Shown in pieces: positions 13,283-28,400 of a stretch of DNA of 64,000 nucleotides. Position numbers and translations under genes: made by a program. This DNA comes from Adiantum capillus-veneris. Taxonomy: Eukaryota; Streptophyta; Polypodiopsida; Polypodiales; Pteridaceae. Each line of letters opens with the position of its first letter. The stretch's first letter is position 1. The notes under the pieces are model-generated. The model saw only the letters and a list, made by a program, of their open reading frames with translations, was not told the origin of the DNA and did not search any database. Where the stretch lies: positions 110,156,808 to 110,220,807 of the forward strand of contig CM043966.1 of NCBI GenBank assembly GCA_014529385.2. Direction: 5' to 3'.

Positions 13283-16200
13283 TCAAATCCATTTGCGTTT
13301 TTCTACGGAAAAACCCAAACGGACTTCGAAAATGGCTTCTATGCCTACCGAAACCATCCGTAGTTCATTAAGTAATCTTAAAGCAATGCCAAGAGCGTGT
13401 ATGGAAAGCCGTAGGTCAATGGGTTTGAAATAACGCCAAATACACAAGCCGTAGGTCAAATCCGTTTGCGTTTTTCTACGGAAAAACACAAACGGATTTC
13501 GGAAATGGCTTCTATGCCGACTCAAACCATCCGTAGTCCATTTGGTAGTCTTTAAAGCAATGTGAAGAGCGCGTATGGCAAGCTGTAGGTCAAACGGATA
13601 GAAGAAACGCCAAATACACAAGCCATAGGTCAAATCAGTTGCGTTTTTCGACGAAAAAACGCAAACGGACATCGAAAATGGCTTCTATACCTACTGAAAT
13701 CATCTGTAGACGATTAGGTAGTATTTAGGCAATGTCAAGAGCACGTATGGCAAGCCGTAGGTCAAACAGATAAAAGAAACGCCAAATACACAAGCCGTAG
13801 GTCAAATCAGGTTGCGTTTTTCTACGAAAAAACGCAAACGGACTTCGGAAATGGCTTCTATGCCTACTAAAAGCATCCCTAGACGATAAGGTAGTCATTA
13901 GGCAATGTCAAGAGCGTGTATGGCAAGCCGTAGGTTAATGGGTTTGAAATACGCTAATACACAAGCCGTAGGTCAAATCCGGTTGCGTTTTCTACGGAAA
14001 AACGGAAAAAAACGGATTCGGAAATGGCTTCTATGCCTACTGAAACCATCGTAGACAAATAGGTAGTCTTTAGGCAATGTCAAGAGCGCGTATGGCAAGC
14101 CGTAGGTAAAACGGATCGAAGAAATGCCAAATACACAAGCTGTAGGTCAAATCCGGTTGCGTTTTTCTAGAGAAAAACTCAAACGGACTTCGGAAATGAC
14201 TTCTATGCTTACCGAAATCATCCGTAGTTCATTAAGTAGTCTTAAAGCAATGTCAAGAGCATGTATGGCAAGCGGATAGAAGAAACGCAAACAAACTTTG
14301 GAAATGGCTTCTATGCCTATTGAAACCATCCGTAGACGATTAGGTAGTCTTTAGGCAATGTGAAGAGCACGTATGGCAGCAAGCCGTAGGTCAAACGGAT
14401 AGAAGAAACGCAAATACACAAGCCGTAGGTCAAATCCGGTTGCGTTTTTCAACGGAAAAACGCAATCGGATTTGGGAAATTACTTTTATGCCTACTGAAA
14501 CCATCCATAGTCCATTAGGTAGTCTTAAAGAAATATCAAGAGTGCGTATGGAAAGCCGTAGGTCAAACGGATAGAAAAACGCTAAATACACAAGCCGTAG
14601 ATCAAATCCGGTTGCGTTTTTCTACGAAAAACGCAAATTGACTTCGGAAATGGCTTCTATGCCTACTGAAACCATCCGTAGACGATTAGGTAGTCTTTAG
14701 GCAATGTCAAGAGCGCGTATGGCAAGCCGTAGGTCATCAAACGGATAGAAGAAACGCAAAATACTAAGCGCGAGGTTCAAATCCGGTTGCGTTTTTCAAC
14801 GGAAAAACAAACGGTACTTCGGAAATGACTTCTATGCTACCGAAACCATCCCGTAGTTTATTAATCAATCTTAAAGCAATGTCAAGAGCGTGTAAGAGCA
14901 AGCCGTAGTCAAACGATAGAAGAAACGCATAATACACAAGCCGTAAGTCAAATCTGGTTGCGTTTTCCTATGAAACGAAAAAATGCAAAGGGGTGACTTC
15001 GGAAATGGCTTCTATGCCTAATTGAAAACTCGCTATCGAGTAGGACATTAGGTAGTCTTTAGGCATGTCAAGAGCGCGTATGGCAAGCCGTAGGTCAAAC
15101 GGATAGAAGAAACGTCAAATACACAAGCCGTAGGTCAAATCCGGTTGCTTTTTTTACGAAAAAACGCAAACGGACTTCGAAAATGGCTTCTATGCCTACC
15201 GAAACCATCCGTAGTTTCATTAATTAGTCTTAAAGCAATTTCAAGAGCGTGTATGGCAAGCCGTAGGTCAAATGGATCAGAAAAACCCAAATACACAAGC
15301 CGTAGGTCAAATCCGGTTGCGTTTTTCTACGGAAAAAATGCAAACGGATTCGGAAATGGCTTCTATGCCTACTGAAACCATCCGTAGACCATGAGGTAGT
15401 CTTTAGGCAATATCAAGAGTGCGTGTGGCAAGCCGTAGGTCAAACGATAGAAGAAACGCCAAATACACAAGCCGTAGGTCAAAATCCGTTTGTGTTTTTC
15501 TAGGAAAAAAATGCAAACAGGCTTCGAAAATGGCTTCTATGCCTACTGAAACCATCCGTAGACGATTAGGTAGTCTTTAGGCAATATCAAGAGCGCGTAT
15601 GGCAAACTGTAGGTCAAACGGATAGAAGAAACCTCCAATAGACAAGCCGAAGGTCAAATCCGGTTGCGTTTTTCTACGAAAAAACGCAAACGGACTTCGA
15701 AAATGGCTTCTATGCCTACCGAAACCATCCGTAGTTTATTAAGTAGTCTTAAAGCAACGTCAAGAGCGTGTATGGCAAGCCGTAGGTCAATGGGTTTGAA
15801 TTAACGCCAAATACACAAGCCGTAGGTCAAATCCGGTTGCGTTTTTCTACGAAAAAACGCAAACGGATTTCGGAACTGACTTCTATGCCTACTGAAACCA
15901 TCCGTAGTCCATTAGGTAGTCTTAAAGCAATTATCAAGAGCGCGTATGGCAAGCCATAGGTCAAACGGATAGAAGAAACGCCAAATACACAAGCCGTAGG
16001 TCAAATTCGGTTGCGTTTTTCTACGAAAAAAGAAACGCCAATACACAAAGCCGTAGGTCAAATCCGATTGCGTTTTTTTATGAAAAAACGCAAACGGATT
16101 TCGAAAATGGCTTCTATGCCTACTGAAACCATCCGTAGACGATTAGGTAGTCTTTAGGCAATATCATGAGCGCGTATGGCAAGCCGTAGGTCAAACGGAT

Positions 16201-19200
16201 AGAGTAAACGCCAAATACACAAGCCGTAGGTCAAATCCATTTGCGTTTTTCTACGGAAAAACCCAAACGGACTTCGAAAATGGCTTCTATGCCTACCGAA
16301 ACCATCCGTAGTTCATTAAGTAATCTTAAAGCAATGCCAAGAGCGTGTATGGAAAGCCGTAGGTCAATGGGTTTGAAATAACGTCAAATACACAAGCCGT
16401 AGGTCAAACCCGTTTGCGTTTTTCTACGGAAAAACACAAACGGATTTCGGAAATGGCTTCTATGCCGACTCAAACCATCCGTAGTCCATTTGGTAGTTTT
16501 AAAGCAATGTGAAGAGCGCGTATGGCAAGCCGTAGGTCAACCGGATAGAAGAAACGCCAAATACACAAGCCATAGGTCAAATCAGGTTGCGTTTTTCTAC
16601 AAAAAAACGCAAACGGACATCGAAAATGGCTTCTATACCTACTAAAATCATCCGTAGACGATTAGGTAGTATTCAGGCACTGTCAAGAGCACGTATGGCA
16701 AGCCGTAGGTCAAACAGATAGAAGAAACGCCAAATACACAAGCCGTAGGTCAAATCCGGTTGCGTTTTTCTACGAAAAAACGCAAACGGACTTCGGAAAT
16801 GGCTTCTATGCCTACTAAAATCATCCTTAGACGATAAGGTAGTCATTAGGCAATGTCAAGAGCGTGTATGGCAAGCCGTAGGTTAATGGGTTTGAAATAA
16901 CGCCTAATACACAAGCCGTAGGTCAAATCCGGTTGCGTTTTTCTACGGAAAAACGCAAACGGAATTCGGAAATGGCTTCTATGCCTACTGAAACCATCGG
17001 TAGAGGAATAGGTAGTCTTTAGGCAATGTCAAGAGCGCGTATGGCAAGCCGTAGGTAAAACGGATCGAAGAAATGCCAAATACACAAGCCGTAGGTCAAA
17101 TCCGGTTGCGTTTTTCTAGAGAAAAACTCAAACGGACTTCGGAAATGGCTTCTATGCTTACCGAAATCATCCGTAGTTCATTAAGTAGTCTTAAAGCAAT
17201 GTCAAGAGCATTTATGGCAAGCCGTAGGTCAAACGGATAGAAGAAATGTCAAATACACAAGCCGTAGGTCAAATCTGGTTGAGTTTTTCTAGAAAACAAA
17301 CGTAAACGGACTTCGAAAATGGCTTCTATTCCTACTGAAACCATCTGTAGACGATTAGGTAGTCTTTTGGCAATGTCAAGAGCGTGTATGGCAAGCCGTA
17401 GGTCAAACAGATAGATGAAACGCCAAATACACAAGCCGTAGGTCAAATCCGGTTGCGTTTTTCTATGAAAAAACGCAAACAGACTTTGGAAATGGCTTCT
17501 ATGCCTACTGAAACCATCCGTAGACAATTAGGTAGGCTTTAGGCAATGTGAAGAGCACGTATGGCAAGCCGTAGGTCAAACGGATAGAAGAAACGCAAAA
17601 TACAGAAGCCGTAGGTCAAATCTGGTTGCGTTTTTGAACAGAAAAACCCAAACGGATTTCGAAAATGACTTCTATGCCTACTGAAACCATCCATAGTCCA
17701 TTAGGTAGTCTTAAAGAAATATCAAGAGTGTATATGGGAAGCCGTAGGTCAAACGGATAGAAGAAACGCTAAATACACAAGCCGTAGATCAAATCCGGTT
17801 GCGTTTTTTACGAAAAAACGCAAATTGACTTTGGAAATGGCTTCTATGCCTACTGAAACCATCCGTAGACGCGCGTATGGCAAGCCGTAGGTCAAACGGA
17901 TAGAAGAAACGCAAAATACATAAGCCGTAGGTCAAATCCGGTTGCGTTTTTCAACGGAAAAACAAACGAACTTCGGAAATGACTTCTATGACTACCGAAT
18001 CCATCCGTAGTTCATTAATTAATCTTAAAGCAATGTCAAGAGTGTGTATGGCAAGCCGTAGGTCAAACGGATAGAAGAAACGTCAAATACACAAGCCGTA
18101 GCTCAAATCCGGTTGCGTTTTTCTACGAAAAAATGCAAACGGACTTCGGAAATGGCTTCTATGCCTATTAAAACCATCCGTAGACAATTAGGTAGTCTTT
18201 AGGCAATGTCAAGAGGGCGTGTGGCAAGCCGTAGGTCAAACAGATAGAAGAAACGTCAAATACACAAGCCGTAGATCAAATCCGATTGCGTTTTTTTACG
18301 AAAAAACGCAAACGGAGTTCGGAAATGGCTTCTATGCCTACCGAAACCATCTGTAGTTCATTAAGTAGTCTTAAAAAAATGTCAAGAGCGTGTATGGTAA
18401 GCCCTAGGTCAATGGGTTCGAATTAACGCCAAATACACAAGCCGTAGGTCAAATCCGCTTGCGTTTTTCTACGGACTTCGGAAATGGCTTCTATACCTAC
18501 TAAAACCATCCGTAGACGATAAAGTAGTCATTAGGCAATGTCAAGAGCGTGTATGGCAAGCCGTAGGTCAATGGGTTTGAATTAACGCCAAATACACAAG
18601 TCGTAGGTCAAATCCTGTTGCGTTTTTCTACGAAAAAACGCAAACGGACTTTGGAAATGGCTTCTATGCCTACTTAAACCATCCGTACATGATAAGGTAG
18701 TCTTTAGGCAATGTCAAGAGCGCGTATGGCAAGCCGTAGGTCAAACGGATAGAAGAAACGCCAAATACACAAGCCGTAGGTCAAATCCGGTTGCGTTTTT
18801 CAATGGAAAAACAAACGGTCTTCGGAAATGACTTCTATGCCTACCGAAACCATCCGTAGTTCATTAATTAGTCTTAAAGCAATGTCAAGAGCGTGTATGG
18901 CAAGCCGTAGGTCAAACGGATAGAAGAAACGCCAAATACACAACCCGTAAGTCAAATCCGGTTGCGTTTTTCTACGAAAAAATGCAAACGGACTTCGGAA
19001 ATGGCTTCTATGCCTATTGAAACCATCCGTAGACAATTAGGTAGTCTTTAGGCAATGTCAAGAGGGCGTGTGGCAAGCCGTAGGTCAAACAGATAGAAGA
19101 AACGTCAAATACACAAGCCGTAGATCAAATCCGGTTGCGTTTTTTTACGAAAAAACGCAAACGGAGTTTGGAAATGGCTTCTATGCCTACCGAAACCATC

Positions 19201-22200
19201 TGTAGTTCATTAAGTAGTCTTAAAGAAATGTCAAGAGCGTGTATGGCAAGCCCTAGGTCAATGGGTTCGAATTAACGCCAAATACACAAGCCGTAGGTCA
19301 AATCCGCTTGCGTTTTTCTACGGAAAAACGCAAACGGATTTCGAAAATGACTTCTATGCCTACTGAAACCATCTGTAGTCCATTAGGTAGTATTAAAGAA
19401 ATATCAAGAGTGCGTATAGCAAGCCGTAGGTCAAACGGATAGAAGAAACGCCAAATACACAAAGCGTAAGTCAAATCCGGTTGTGTTTTTCTACGAAAAA
19501 ATGCAAACAGGCTTCGAAAATGGCTTCTATGCCTACTGAAACCATCCGTAGACGATTAGGTAGTCTTTAGGCAATATCAAGAGCGCGTATGGCAAACTGT
19601 AGGTCAAACGGATAGAAGAAACCTCCAATAGACAAGCCGAAGGTCAAATCCGGTTGCGTTTTTCTACGAAAAAACGCAAACGGACTTCGAAAATGGCTTC
19701 TATGCCTACCGAAACCATCCGTAGTTTATTAAGTAGTCTTAAAGGAACGTCAAGAGCATGTATGGCAAGCCGTAGGTCAATGGGTTTGAATTAACGCCAA
19801 ATACACAAGCCGTAGGTCAAATCCGGTTGCGTTTTTCTACGAAAAAACGCAAACGGATTTCGGAACTGACTTCTATGCCTACTGAAACCATCCGTAGTCC
19901 ATTAGGTAGTCTTAAAGCAATATCAAGAGCGCGTATGGCAAGCCATAGGTCAAACGGATAGAAGAAACGCCAAATACACAAGCCGTAGGTCAAATTCGGT
20001 TGCGTTTTTCTACGAAAAAACGAAACGCCAAATACACAAAGCCGTAGGTCAAATCGGATTGCGTTTTTCTACGAAAAAACGCAAACGGATTTCAGAAATG
20101 GCTTCTATGCCTACTGAAACCATCCGTAGACGATTAGGTAGTCTTTAGGCAATATCAAGAGCGCGTATGGCAAGCCGTAGGTCAAACGGATAGAAGAAAC
20201 ACCAAATACACAAGCCGTAGGTCAAATCCATTTGCGTTTTTCTACGGAAAAACCCAAACGGACTTCGAAAATGGCTTCTATGCCTACCGAAACCATCCGT
20301 AGTTCATTAAGTAATCTTAAAGCAATGCCCAGAGCGTGTATGGAAAGCCGTAGGTCAATGGGTTTGAAATAACGCCAAATACACAAGCCGTAGGTCAAAT
20401 CCGTTTGCGTTTTTCTACGGAAAAACACAAACGGATTTCCGAAATGGCTTCTATGCCGACTCAAACCATCCGTAGTCCATTTGGTAGTCTTAAAGCAATG
20501 TGAAGAGCGCGTATTGTAAGCCGTAGGTCAAACGGATAGAAGAAACGGCAAATACACAAGCCATAGGTCAAATCAGGTTGCGTTTTTCTACAAAAAAACG
20601 CAAACGGACATCGAAAATGGCTTCTATACCTACTGAAATCATCCGTAGACGATTAGGTAGTATTTAGGCAATGTCAAGAGCACGTATGGCAAGCCGTAGG
20701 TCAAACAGATAGAAGAAACGCCAAATACACAAGCCGTAGGTCAAATCTGGTTGCGTTTTTCTACGGAAAAAACGCAAACGGACTTCGGAAATGGCTTCTA
20801 TGCCTACTAAAAGCATCCCTAGACGATAAGGTAGTCATTAGGCAATGTTAAGAGCGTGTATGGCAAGCCGTAGGTCAATGGGTTTGAAATAACGCCTAAT
20901 ACACAAGCCGTATGTCAAATCCGGTTGCGTTTTTCTACGGAAAAACGCAAACGGAATTCTGAAATGGCTTCTATGCCTACTGAAACCATCGGTAGACGAT
21001 TAGGTAGTCTTTAGGCAATGTCAAGAGCGCGTATGGCAAGCCGTAGGTAAACGGATCGAAGAAACGCAAAAAAAACAAGCCGTAGGTCAAATCCGGTTGC
21101 GTGTTTCTAGAGAAAAACTCAAACGGACTTCGGAAATGGCTTCTATGCTTACCAAAATCATTCCTAGTTCATTAAGTAGTCTTAAAGCAATGTCAAGAGC
21201 ATGTATGGCAAGCCGTAGGTCAAACGGATAGAAGAAATGTCAAATACACAAGCCATAGGTCAAATCCGGTTGAGTTTTTCTAGAAAAAAAACGCAAACGG
21301 ACTTCGGAAATGGCTTCTATTCCTACTGAAACCATCTGTAGACGATTAGGTAGTCTTTAGGCAATGTCAAGAGCGCGTATGGCAAGCCCTAGGTCAAACA
21401 CATAGATGAAACGCCAAATACACAAGCCGTAGGTCAAATCCGGTTGCGTTTTTCTACGAAAAAACGCAAACGGACTTTGGAAATGGCTTCTATGCCTACT
21501 GAAACTATCCGTAGACGATTAGGTAGTCTTTAGGCAATGTGAAGAGCACGTATGGCAAGCCGTAGGTCAAACGGATAGAAGAAACGCAAAATACACAAGC
21601 CGTAGGTCAAATCCGGTTGCGTTTTTGAACCGAAAAACGCAAACGGATTTCGGAAATGACTTCTATGCCTACTGAAACCATCCATAGTCCATTAGGTAGT
21701 CTTAAAGAAATATCAAGAGTGCGTATGGCAAGCCGTAGGTCAATGGGTTCGAATGAACGCCAAATACACAAGCCGTAGGTCAAATCCACTTGCGTTTTTC
21801 TACGGAAAAACGCAAACGGATTTCCGAAATGACTTCTATGCCTACTGAAACTATCCGTAGTCCATTAGGTAGTCTTAAAGAAATATCAAGAGTGCGTATG
21901 GCAAGCCGTTGTTCAAACGGATAGAAGAAACGCCAAATACACAAGCCGTAGGTCAAATCCGGTTGCGTTTTTCTACGAAAAAACGCAAACGGACTTCGAA
22001 AATGGCTTCTATGCCTACTGAAACCATCCGTAGACGATTATGTAGTCTTTAGGCAATATCAGGAGCAATTATGGCAAGCCGTAGGTCAAACGGATAGAAG
22101 AAATGCAACCCGTTTTTCTACGAAAAAACGCAAACGGACTTCGAAAATGGCTTCTATGCCTACTGAAACCATCTGTAGACGATTAGGTAGTCTTTAGGCA

Positions 22201-22444
22201 ATGTCAAGAGCGCCTATGGCAAGCCGTAGGTCAAACGGATAGAAGAAACGCAAAATACACAAGCCGTAGATCAAATCCGGTTGCGTTTTTCTACGAAAAA
22301 ACGCAAACGGACTTTGGAAATGGCTTCTATGCCTACTGAAACCATCCGTAGACGATTAGGTAGTCTTTAGGCAATGTGAAGAGCACGTATGGCAAGCCGT
22401 AGGTCAAACGGATAGAAGAAACGCAAATACACAAGCCGTAGGTC
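13283..22444. repeat. Higher-order repeat unit, second copy (~9.16 kb)
   Basis: This copy repeats the monomer order of 4,158-13,282, including its deletion-bearing monomers: 5,140 pairs with 14,270, 8,709 with 17,872, 9,315 with 18,475, and 12,940 with 22,100. It fades near 22.4 kb, after which the array is made of less ordered, indel-rich monomers up to 28,920. The region before 4,158 is not a third full copy; its anchors match this unit only through a shorter 2.92-kb shift. Confidence 0.85.
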
Positions 22445-25400
22445 AAATTCGGTTGCGTTTTTCAACGGAAAAAACGCAAATCGGATTCGAAAATGACTTC
22501 TATGCCTACTGAAACCATCCATATCCATTAGGTAGTCTTAAATAAAAATCAACAGTGCGTATGGCAAGCCGTAAGGTCAAACGGATAGAAGAAACGCCAA
22601 ATACACAAGCCGTAGGTCAAATCCGGTTGCGTTTTTTCTACGAAAAAATGCAAATGGACTTCGGAAATGGCTTCTATGGCTACTGAACCATCCGTAGACA
22701 TTAGGTAGTCTTTAGGCAATGTGGAAGAGCACGTATGGCAAGCCGTAGGTCAAACGGATAGAAGAAACGCAAAATACACAAGCCGTAGGTCAAATTCGGT
22801 TGCGTTTTTCAACGGAAAAACGCAAACGGATGTTCGGAATGAACTTCTATGCCTACTGAAACCATCCCGTAGTCGATTAGGTAGTCTAAATAAATATCAA
22901 GCAGTGCGTATGGCAAGCCGTAGGTCAAACGGATAGAAGAAACGCCAATACACAAGCCGTAGGTCAAATCCGGTTGCGTTTTTCTACGAAAAATGCAAAC
23001 GGACTTCGGAAATGGCTTCTATGCCTACTGAACCATCCGTAGACGATTAGGTAGTCTTTAGGCAATGTCAAGAGCGCGTATGGCAAGCCGTAGGTGAAAC
23101 AGATAGAAGAAACGCAAATACACAAGCCGTAGGTCAAATCCGGTTGCGTTTTTTTTACGAAAAAACGCAAACGGACTTCGGAAATGGCTTCATGCCTACT
23201 GAAACCATCCGTAGTCGATTAAGTAGTCTAAAGCAATGTCAAGAGCGCGTATGGCAAGCCACTAGGTCTATGGGTTCGAATTAACGCCAAATACACAAGT
23301 CGTAGGTCAAATGGGTTCGAATTAACGTCAAATACACAAGCCGTAGTCCATTTGGTAGTCTTAAAGCAATGTCAAGAGCGCGTATGGCAAGCCGTAGGTC
23401 AAACGGATAGAAGAAACGCCAAATACACAAGCTGTAGGTCAAATCAGGTTGCGTTTTTCTACGAAAAAACGCAAACGGACTTCGAAATGGCTTCTATGCC
23501 TACTCAAAAATCATCCGTAGATGATTAGATAGTCTTTAGGCAATGTCAAGAGCACGTATGGGAAGCCGTAGGTCAAAGATAGAAGGAAACGCCAAATACA
23601 CAAGCCGTATGTCAAATCCGGTTGCGTTTTTCTACGGAAAAACGCAAACGGACTTCGGAAATGGCTTCTATGCCTACTAAAACCATCCTTAGACATAAAG
23701 TAGTCATTAGGCAATGTCAAGAGCATGTATGGCAAGCCGTAGGTCAATGGGTTTTGAATTAACGCCAAATACACAAGTCGTAGGTCAAATCCTGTTGCGT
23801 TTTTCTACGAAAAAACGCAAACGGACTTGGAAATGGCTTCTATGCCTACTTAAACCATCCGTACATATAAGGTAGTTTTTAGGCAATGTCAAGAGCGCGT
23901 ATGGCAAGCCGTAGGTCAAATGGATAGAAGAAACGCCAAATACACAAGCCGTAGGTCAAATCCGGTTGCGTTTTTCAACGAAAAAACAAACGATCTTCGG
24001 AAATGACTTCTATGCCTACCGAAACCATCCGTAGTTCATTAAGTAGTCTTAAGGCAATGTCAAGAGCGTGTATGGCAAGCCGTAGGTCAAACAGATAGAA
24101 GAAACGCCAAATACACAAGCCGTAAGTCAAATCCGGTTGCGTTTTTCTACGAAAAAACGCAAACGGACTTCGGAAATGGCTTCTATGCCTACTAAAATCA
24201 TCGTAGACGATTAGGTAGTCTCTAGGCATTGTCAAGAGCGTGTATGGCAAGTCGTAGGTCAAACAGATAGAAGAAACGCCAAAAACACAAGCGTAGGTCA
24301 AATCCGGTTGTGTTTTTCGACGAAAAAACGCAAACGGACTTTGGAAATGGCTTCTATGCCTACTGAAACCATTCGTATACGATTAGGTAGTCTTAAGGCA
24401 ATGTCAAGAGCGCGTATGGCAAGCCGTAGGTCAAACGGATAGAAGAAACGCAAAAAAACAAGCCGTAGGTCAGATCCGGTTGCGTTTTTCAATGGAAAAA
24501 CAAACGGACTTCGGAAATGACTTCTATGCCTACTGAAACCCATCCTAGTTCATTAATTGTAGCTTAAAGAATGTCAAGAGCGTGTATGGCAAGCCGTAGG
24601 TCAAACGATAGAAGAAACGCCAAATACACAAGCCGTACTCAAATCCGGTTACGTTTTTCTACGAAAAAATACAAACGGACTTCGGAAATGGCTTCTATGC
24701 CTACTCAAACCATCCGTAGACAATTAGGTAGTCTTTAGGCAATGTCAAGAGCGCGTATGGCAAGCCGTAGGTCAAACAGATAGAAGAAACGCCAAACACA
24801 CAAGCCGTAGGTCAAATCAGGTTGCGTTTTTTTTACGAAAAAACGCAAACGAAGTTCGAAAATGGCTTCTATGCCTACCAAAACCATCTGTAGTTCATTC
24901 AGTAGTCTTAGCAATGTCAAGAGTGTGTATGGCAAGGCCTAGGTCAATGGGTTCGAATTAACGCCAAATACACAATCCGTAGGTCAAATCCACTTGCGTT
25001 TTTCTACGGAAAAAACGCAAACGGATTTCCGAAATGACTTCTATGCCTACTGAAACAATCCGTAGTCCATTAGGTAGTCTTAAAGAAATATCAAGAGTGC
25101 GTATGGCAAGCCGTAGGTCAAACGGATAGAAGAAACGCCAAATACACAAGCCGTAGGTCAAATCCGGTTGCGTTTTTCTACGAAAAAACGCAAACGGACT
25201 TCGAAAATGGCTTCTATGCATACTGAAACCATCCGTAGACGATTAGGTAGTCTTTAGGCAATATCAAGAGCACGTATAGCAAGCTATAGGTCAAACGGAA
25301 AGAAGAAACGGTAAATAGACAAGCCGTAGGTAAAATCGGTTGCGTTTTTCTACGAAAAAAAGCAAACGGACTTCGAAAATAGCTTCTATGCCTACCGAAA

Positions 25401-28400
25401 CCATCTGTAGTTTATTAAGTAGTTTTAAAGCAATGTCAAGAGCATGTATGACAAGCCGTAGGTCAATGGGTTTGAATTAACGCCAAATACACAAGCCGTA
25501 GGTCAAATCCGTTTGCGTTTTTTTATCGAAAAACGCAAACGGACTTCGGAAATGGCTTCTATGCCTACTGAAACCATCCGTACACAATTAGGTATTCTTT
25601 AGGAAATGTCAAGAGCACGTATGGAAAGCCGTAGGTCAAACGGATAGAAGAAACGCCAAATACGCAAACCATAGGTCAAATCCGGTTGCGTTTTTTTACG
25701 AAAAAATACAAACGGATTTCGGAAATGACTTCTATGCCTACTCAAACCATCCCTAGTCCATTAGGTAGTCTTAAAGCGATTTCAAGAGCGCGTATGGCAA
25801 GCCGTAGGTAAAACGGATAGAAGAAACGTCAAATACACAAGCTGTAGATCAAATCCAGTTGCGTTTTTCTACGAAAAAATGCAAACGAACTTCGAAAATG
25901 GCTTCTATACCTACTGAAACCATTCGTAGACGATAAGGTAGTCTTTAGGCAATGTCAAGAGCACGTATGGCAAGCCGTAGGTCAAACAGATAGAAGAAAC
26001 ACCAATTACACAAGCCGTAGGTCAAATCCGGTTGCGTTTTTCTACGAAAAAACGCAAATGGACTTCGGAAATGGCTTCTATGCCTATTGAAACCATCATT
26101 AGACGATTAGGTAGTCTTTAGGCAATGTCAAGAGCGCGTATGGAAAGCTGTAGGTCAAACGGATAGAAGAAACGCTAAATACACAAGCCGTAGGTCAAAT
26201 CTGGTTGCGTTTTTCTACAGAAAAACTCAAACGGACTTCGGAAATGGCTTCTATGCTTACCGAAACCATCCGTAGTTCATTAAGTAGTTTTAAAGCAATA
26301 TCAAGAGCATGTCTGGCAAGCCGTAGGTCAAACGGATAGAATAAACAAATACATAAGCCGTAGGTCAAACCCGGTTACGTTTTTCTACGAAAAAATACAA
26401 ACGGATTTCGGAAATGACCTCTATGCCTAATGAAACCATCCCTAGTCCATTAGGTTGTCTTAAAGAAATTTCAAGAGCGCGTATGGCAAGCCGTAGCTCA
26501 AACGGATAGAGGAAATGCCAAATACACAAGCCGTAGGTCAAATCCGGTTGTGTTTTTGTACGAAAAAATGCAAACGGACTTCGGAAATGGCTTCTATGCC
26601 TACTGTAACTATCTGTAGACGATAAGGTAGTCTTTAGGAAATGTCAAGAGCGCGTATGGCAAGCCGTAGGTCAAACGGATAGAAGAAACGCCAAATACAC
26701 AAGCCGTAGGTCAAATCCGGTTGCGTTTTTCAACGAAAAAACAAACGGACTTCGGAAATGACTTCTATGCCTACCGAAACCATCCATAGTTTATTAAGTA
26801 GTCTTAAAGCAATATCCAGAGCGTGTATGGCAAGCTGTAGGTCAAACGGATAGAAGAAACGCCAAATACACAAGCCGTAGGTCAAATCCGGTTGCGTTTT
26901 TCTACGAAAAAACGCAAACGGACTTCGGAAATGGCTTCTATGTCTACTCAAACCATCCGTAGACGATTAGGTAGTCTTTAGGCAATATCAAGAGCGCGTA
27001 TGGCAAGCCGTAGGTCAAATCCGGTTGCGTTTTTCTACGGAAAAACGCAAACGGACTTCGAAAATGGCTTCTATGCCTACCGAAACCATCCGTAGTTCAT
27101 TAAGTAGTCTTAAATAAATGTCAAGAGAGTGTATGGCAAGCCGTAGATGAATGGGTTTGAATTAACGCCAAATACACAAGCCGTATGTCAAATCCGGTTG
27201 CGTTTTTCTACGAAAAAACGCAAATGGATTTCGGAAATGACTTCTATGCCTACTGAAACCATCCGTAGTCCATTAGGTAGTCTTAAAGCAATGTCAAGAG
27301 CGCGTATGGCAAGCCGTAGATCAAACGAATAGAAGAAACGCCAAATACACAAGCCGTAGGTCAAATCCGGTTGCGTTTTTCTACGAAAAAATGCAAACGG
27401 ACTTCGGAAATGGCTTCTATGCCTACTGAAACCATTCGTAGACGATAAGGTAGTCTTTAAGCAATGTCAAGAGCGCGTATAGCAAGCCGTAGGTCAAACG
27501 AAAAAAAGAAACGCCAAATACACAAGCCGTAGGTCAAATCCGATTGCGTTTTTCTACGGAAAAACGCAAACGGACTTCGAAAATGGCTTCTATGCCTACC
27601 GAAACCATCCGTAGTTCATTAAGTAGTCTTAAAGAAATTTCAAGAGCGTGTATGGCAAGCCGTAGGTCAATGGGTTTAAATTAACGCCAAATACACAAGC
27701 CGTAGGTCAAATCCGGTTGCGTTTTTCTACGAAAAAACGCAAACGGATTTAGGAAATGACTTCTATGCCTACTGAAACCATCCATAGTCCATTAGGTAGT
27801 CTTAAAGAAATTTCAAGAGCGCGTATGGCAAGCCGTAGGTCAAACGGATAGAAGAAACGCCAAATACACAAGCCGTAGGTCAAATCCGGTTGCGTTTTTC
27901 TACGAAAAAACGCAAACGGACTTCGGAAATGGCTTCTATGCCTATTGAAACCATCCGTAGACGATTAGGTAGTCTTTAAGCAATGTCAAGAGTGTGTATG
28001 GCAAGCCGTAGGTCAAACGGATAGAAGAAACCCCAAATACACAAAACGTAGGTCAAATCGGGTTGCATTTTTCTACGGAAAAACTCAAACGGACTTCGAA
28101 AATGGCTTCTATGCCTATCGAAACCATCCGTAGTTATTTAATTAGTCTTAAAGAAATGTCAAGAGCGTGTATGGCAAGCCGTAGGTCAATGGGTTTGAAT
28201 TAACGCCAAATGCACAAGCCGTAGGTCAAATCCGGTTGCGTTTTCCTACGGAAAAACGCAAACGAATTTTGGAAATGACTTCTATGGCTACTGAAATCAT
28301 CCGTAGTCCATTAGATAGTCTTAAAGCAATTTCAAAAGTGCGTATAGAAAGACGTAGGTCAAACGGATAGAAGAAACGCCAAATACACAAGCCGTAGGTC

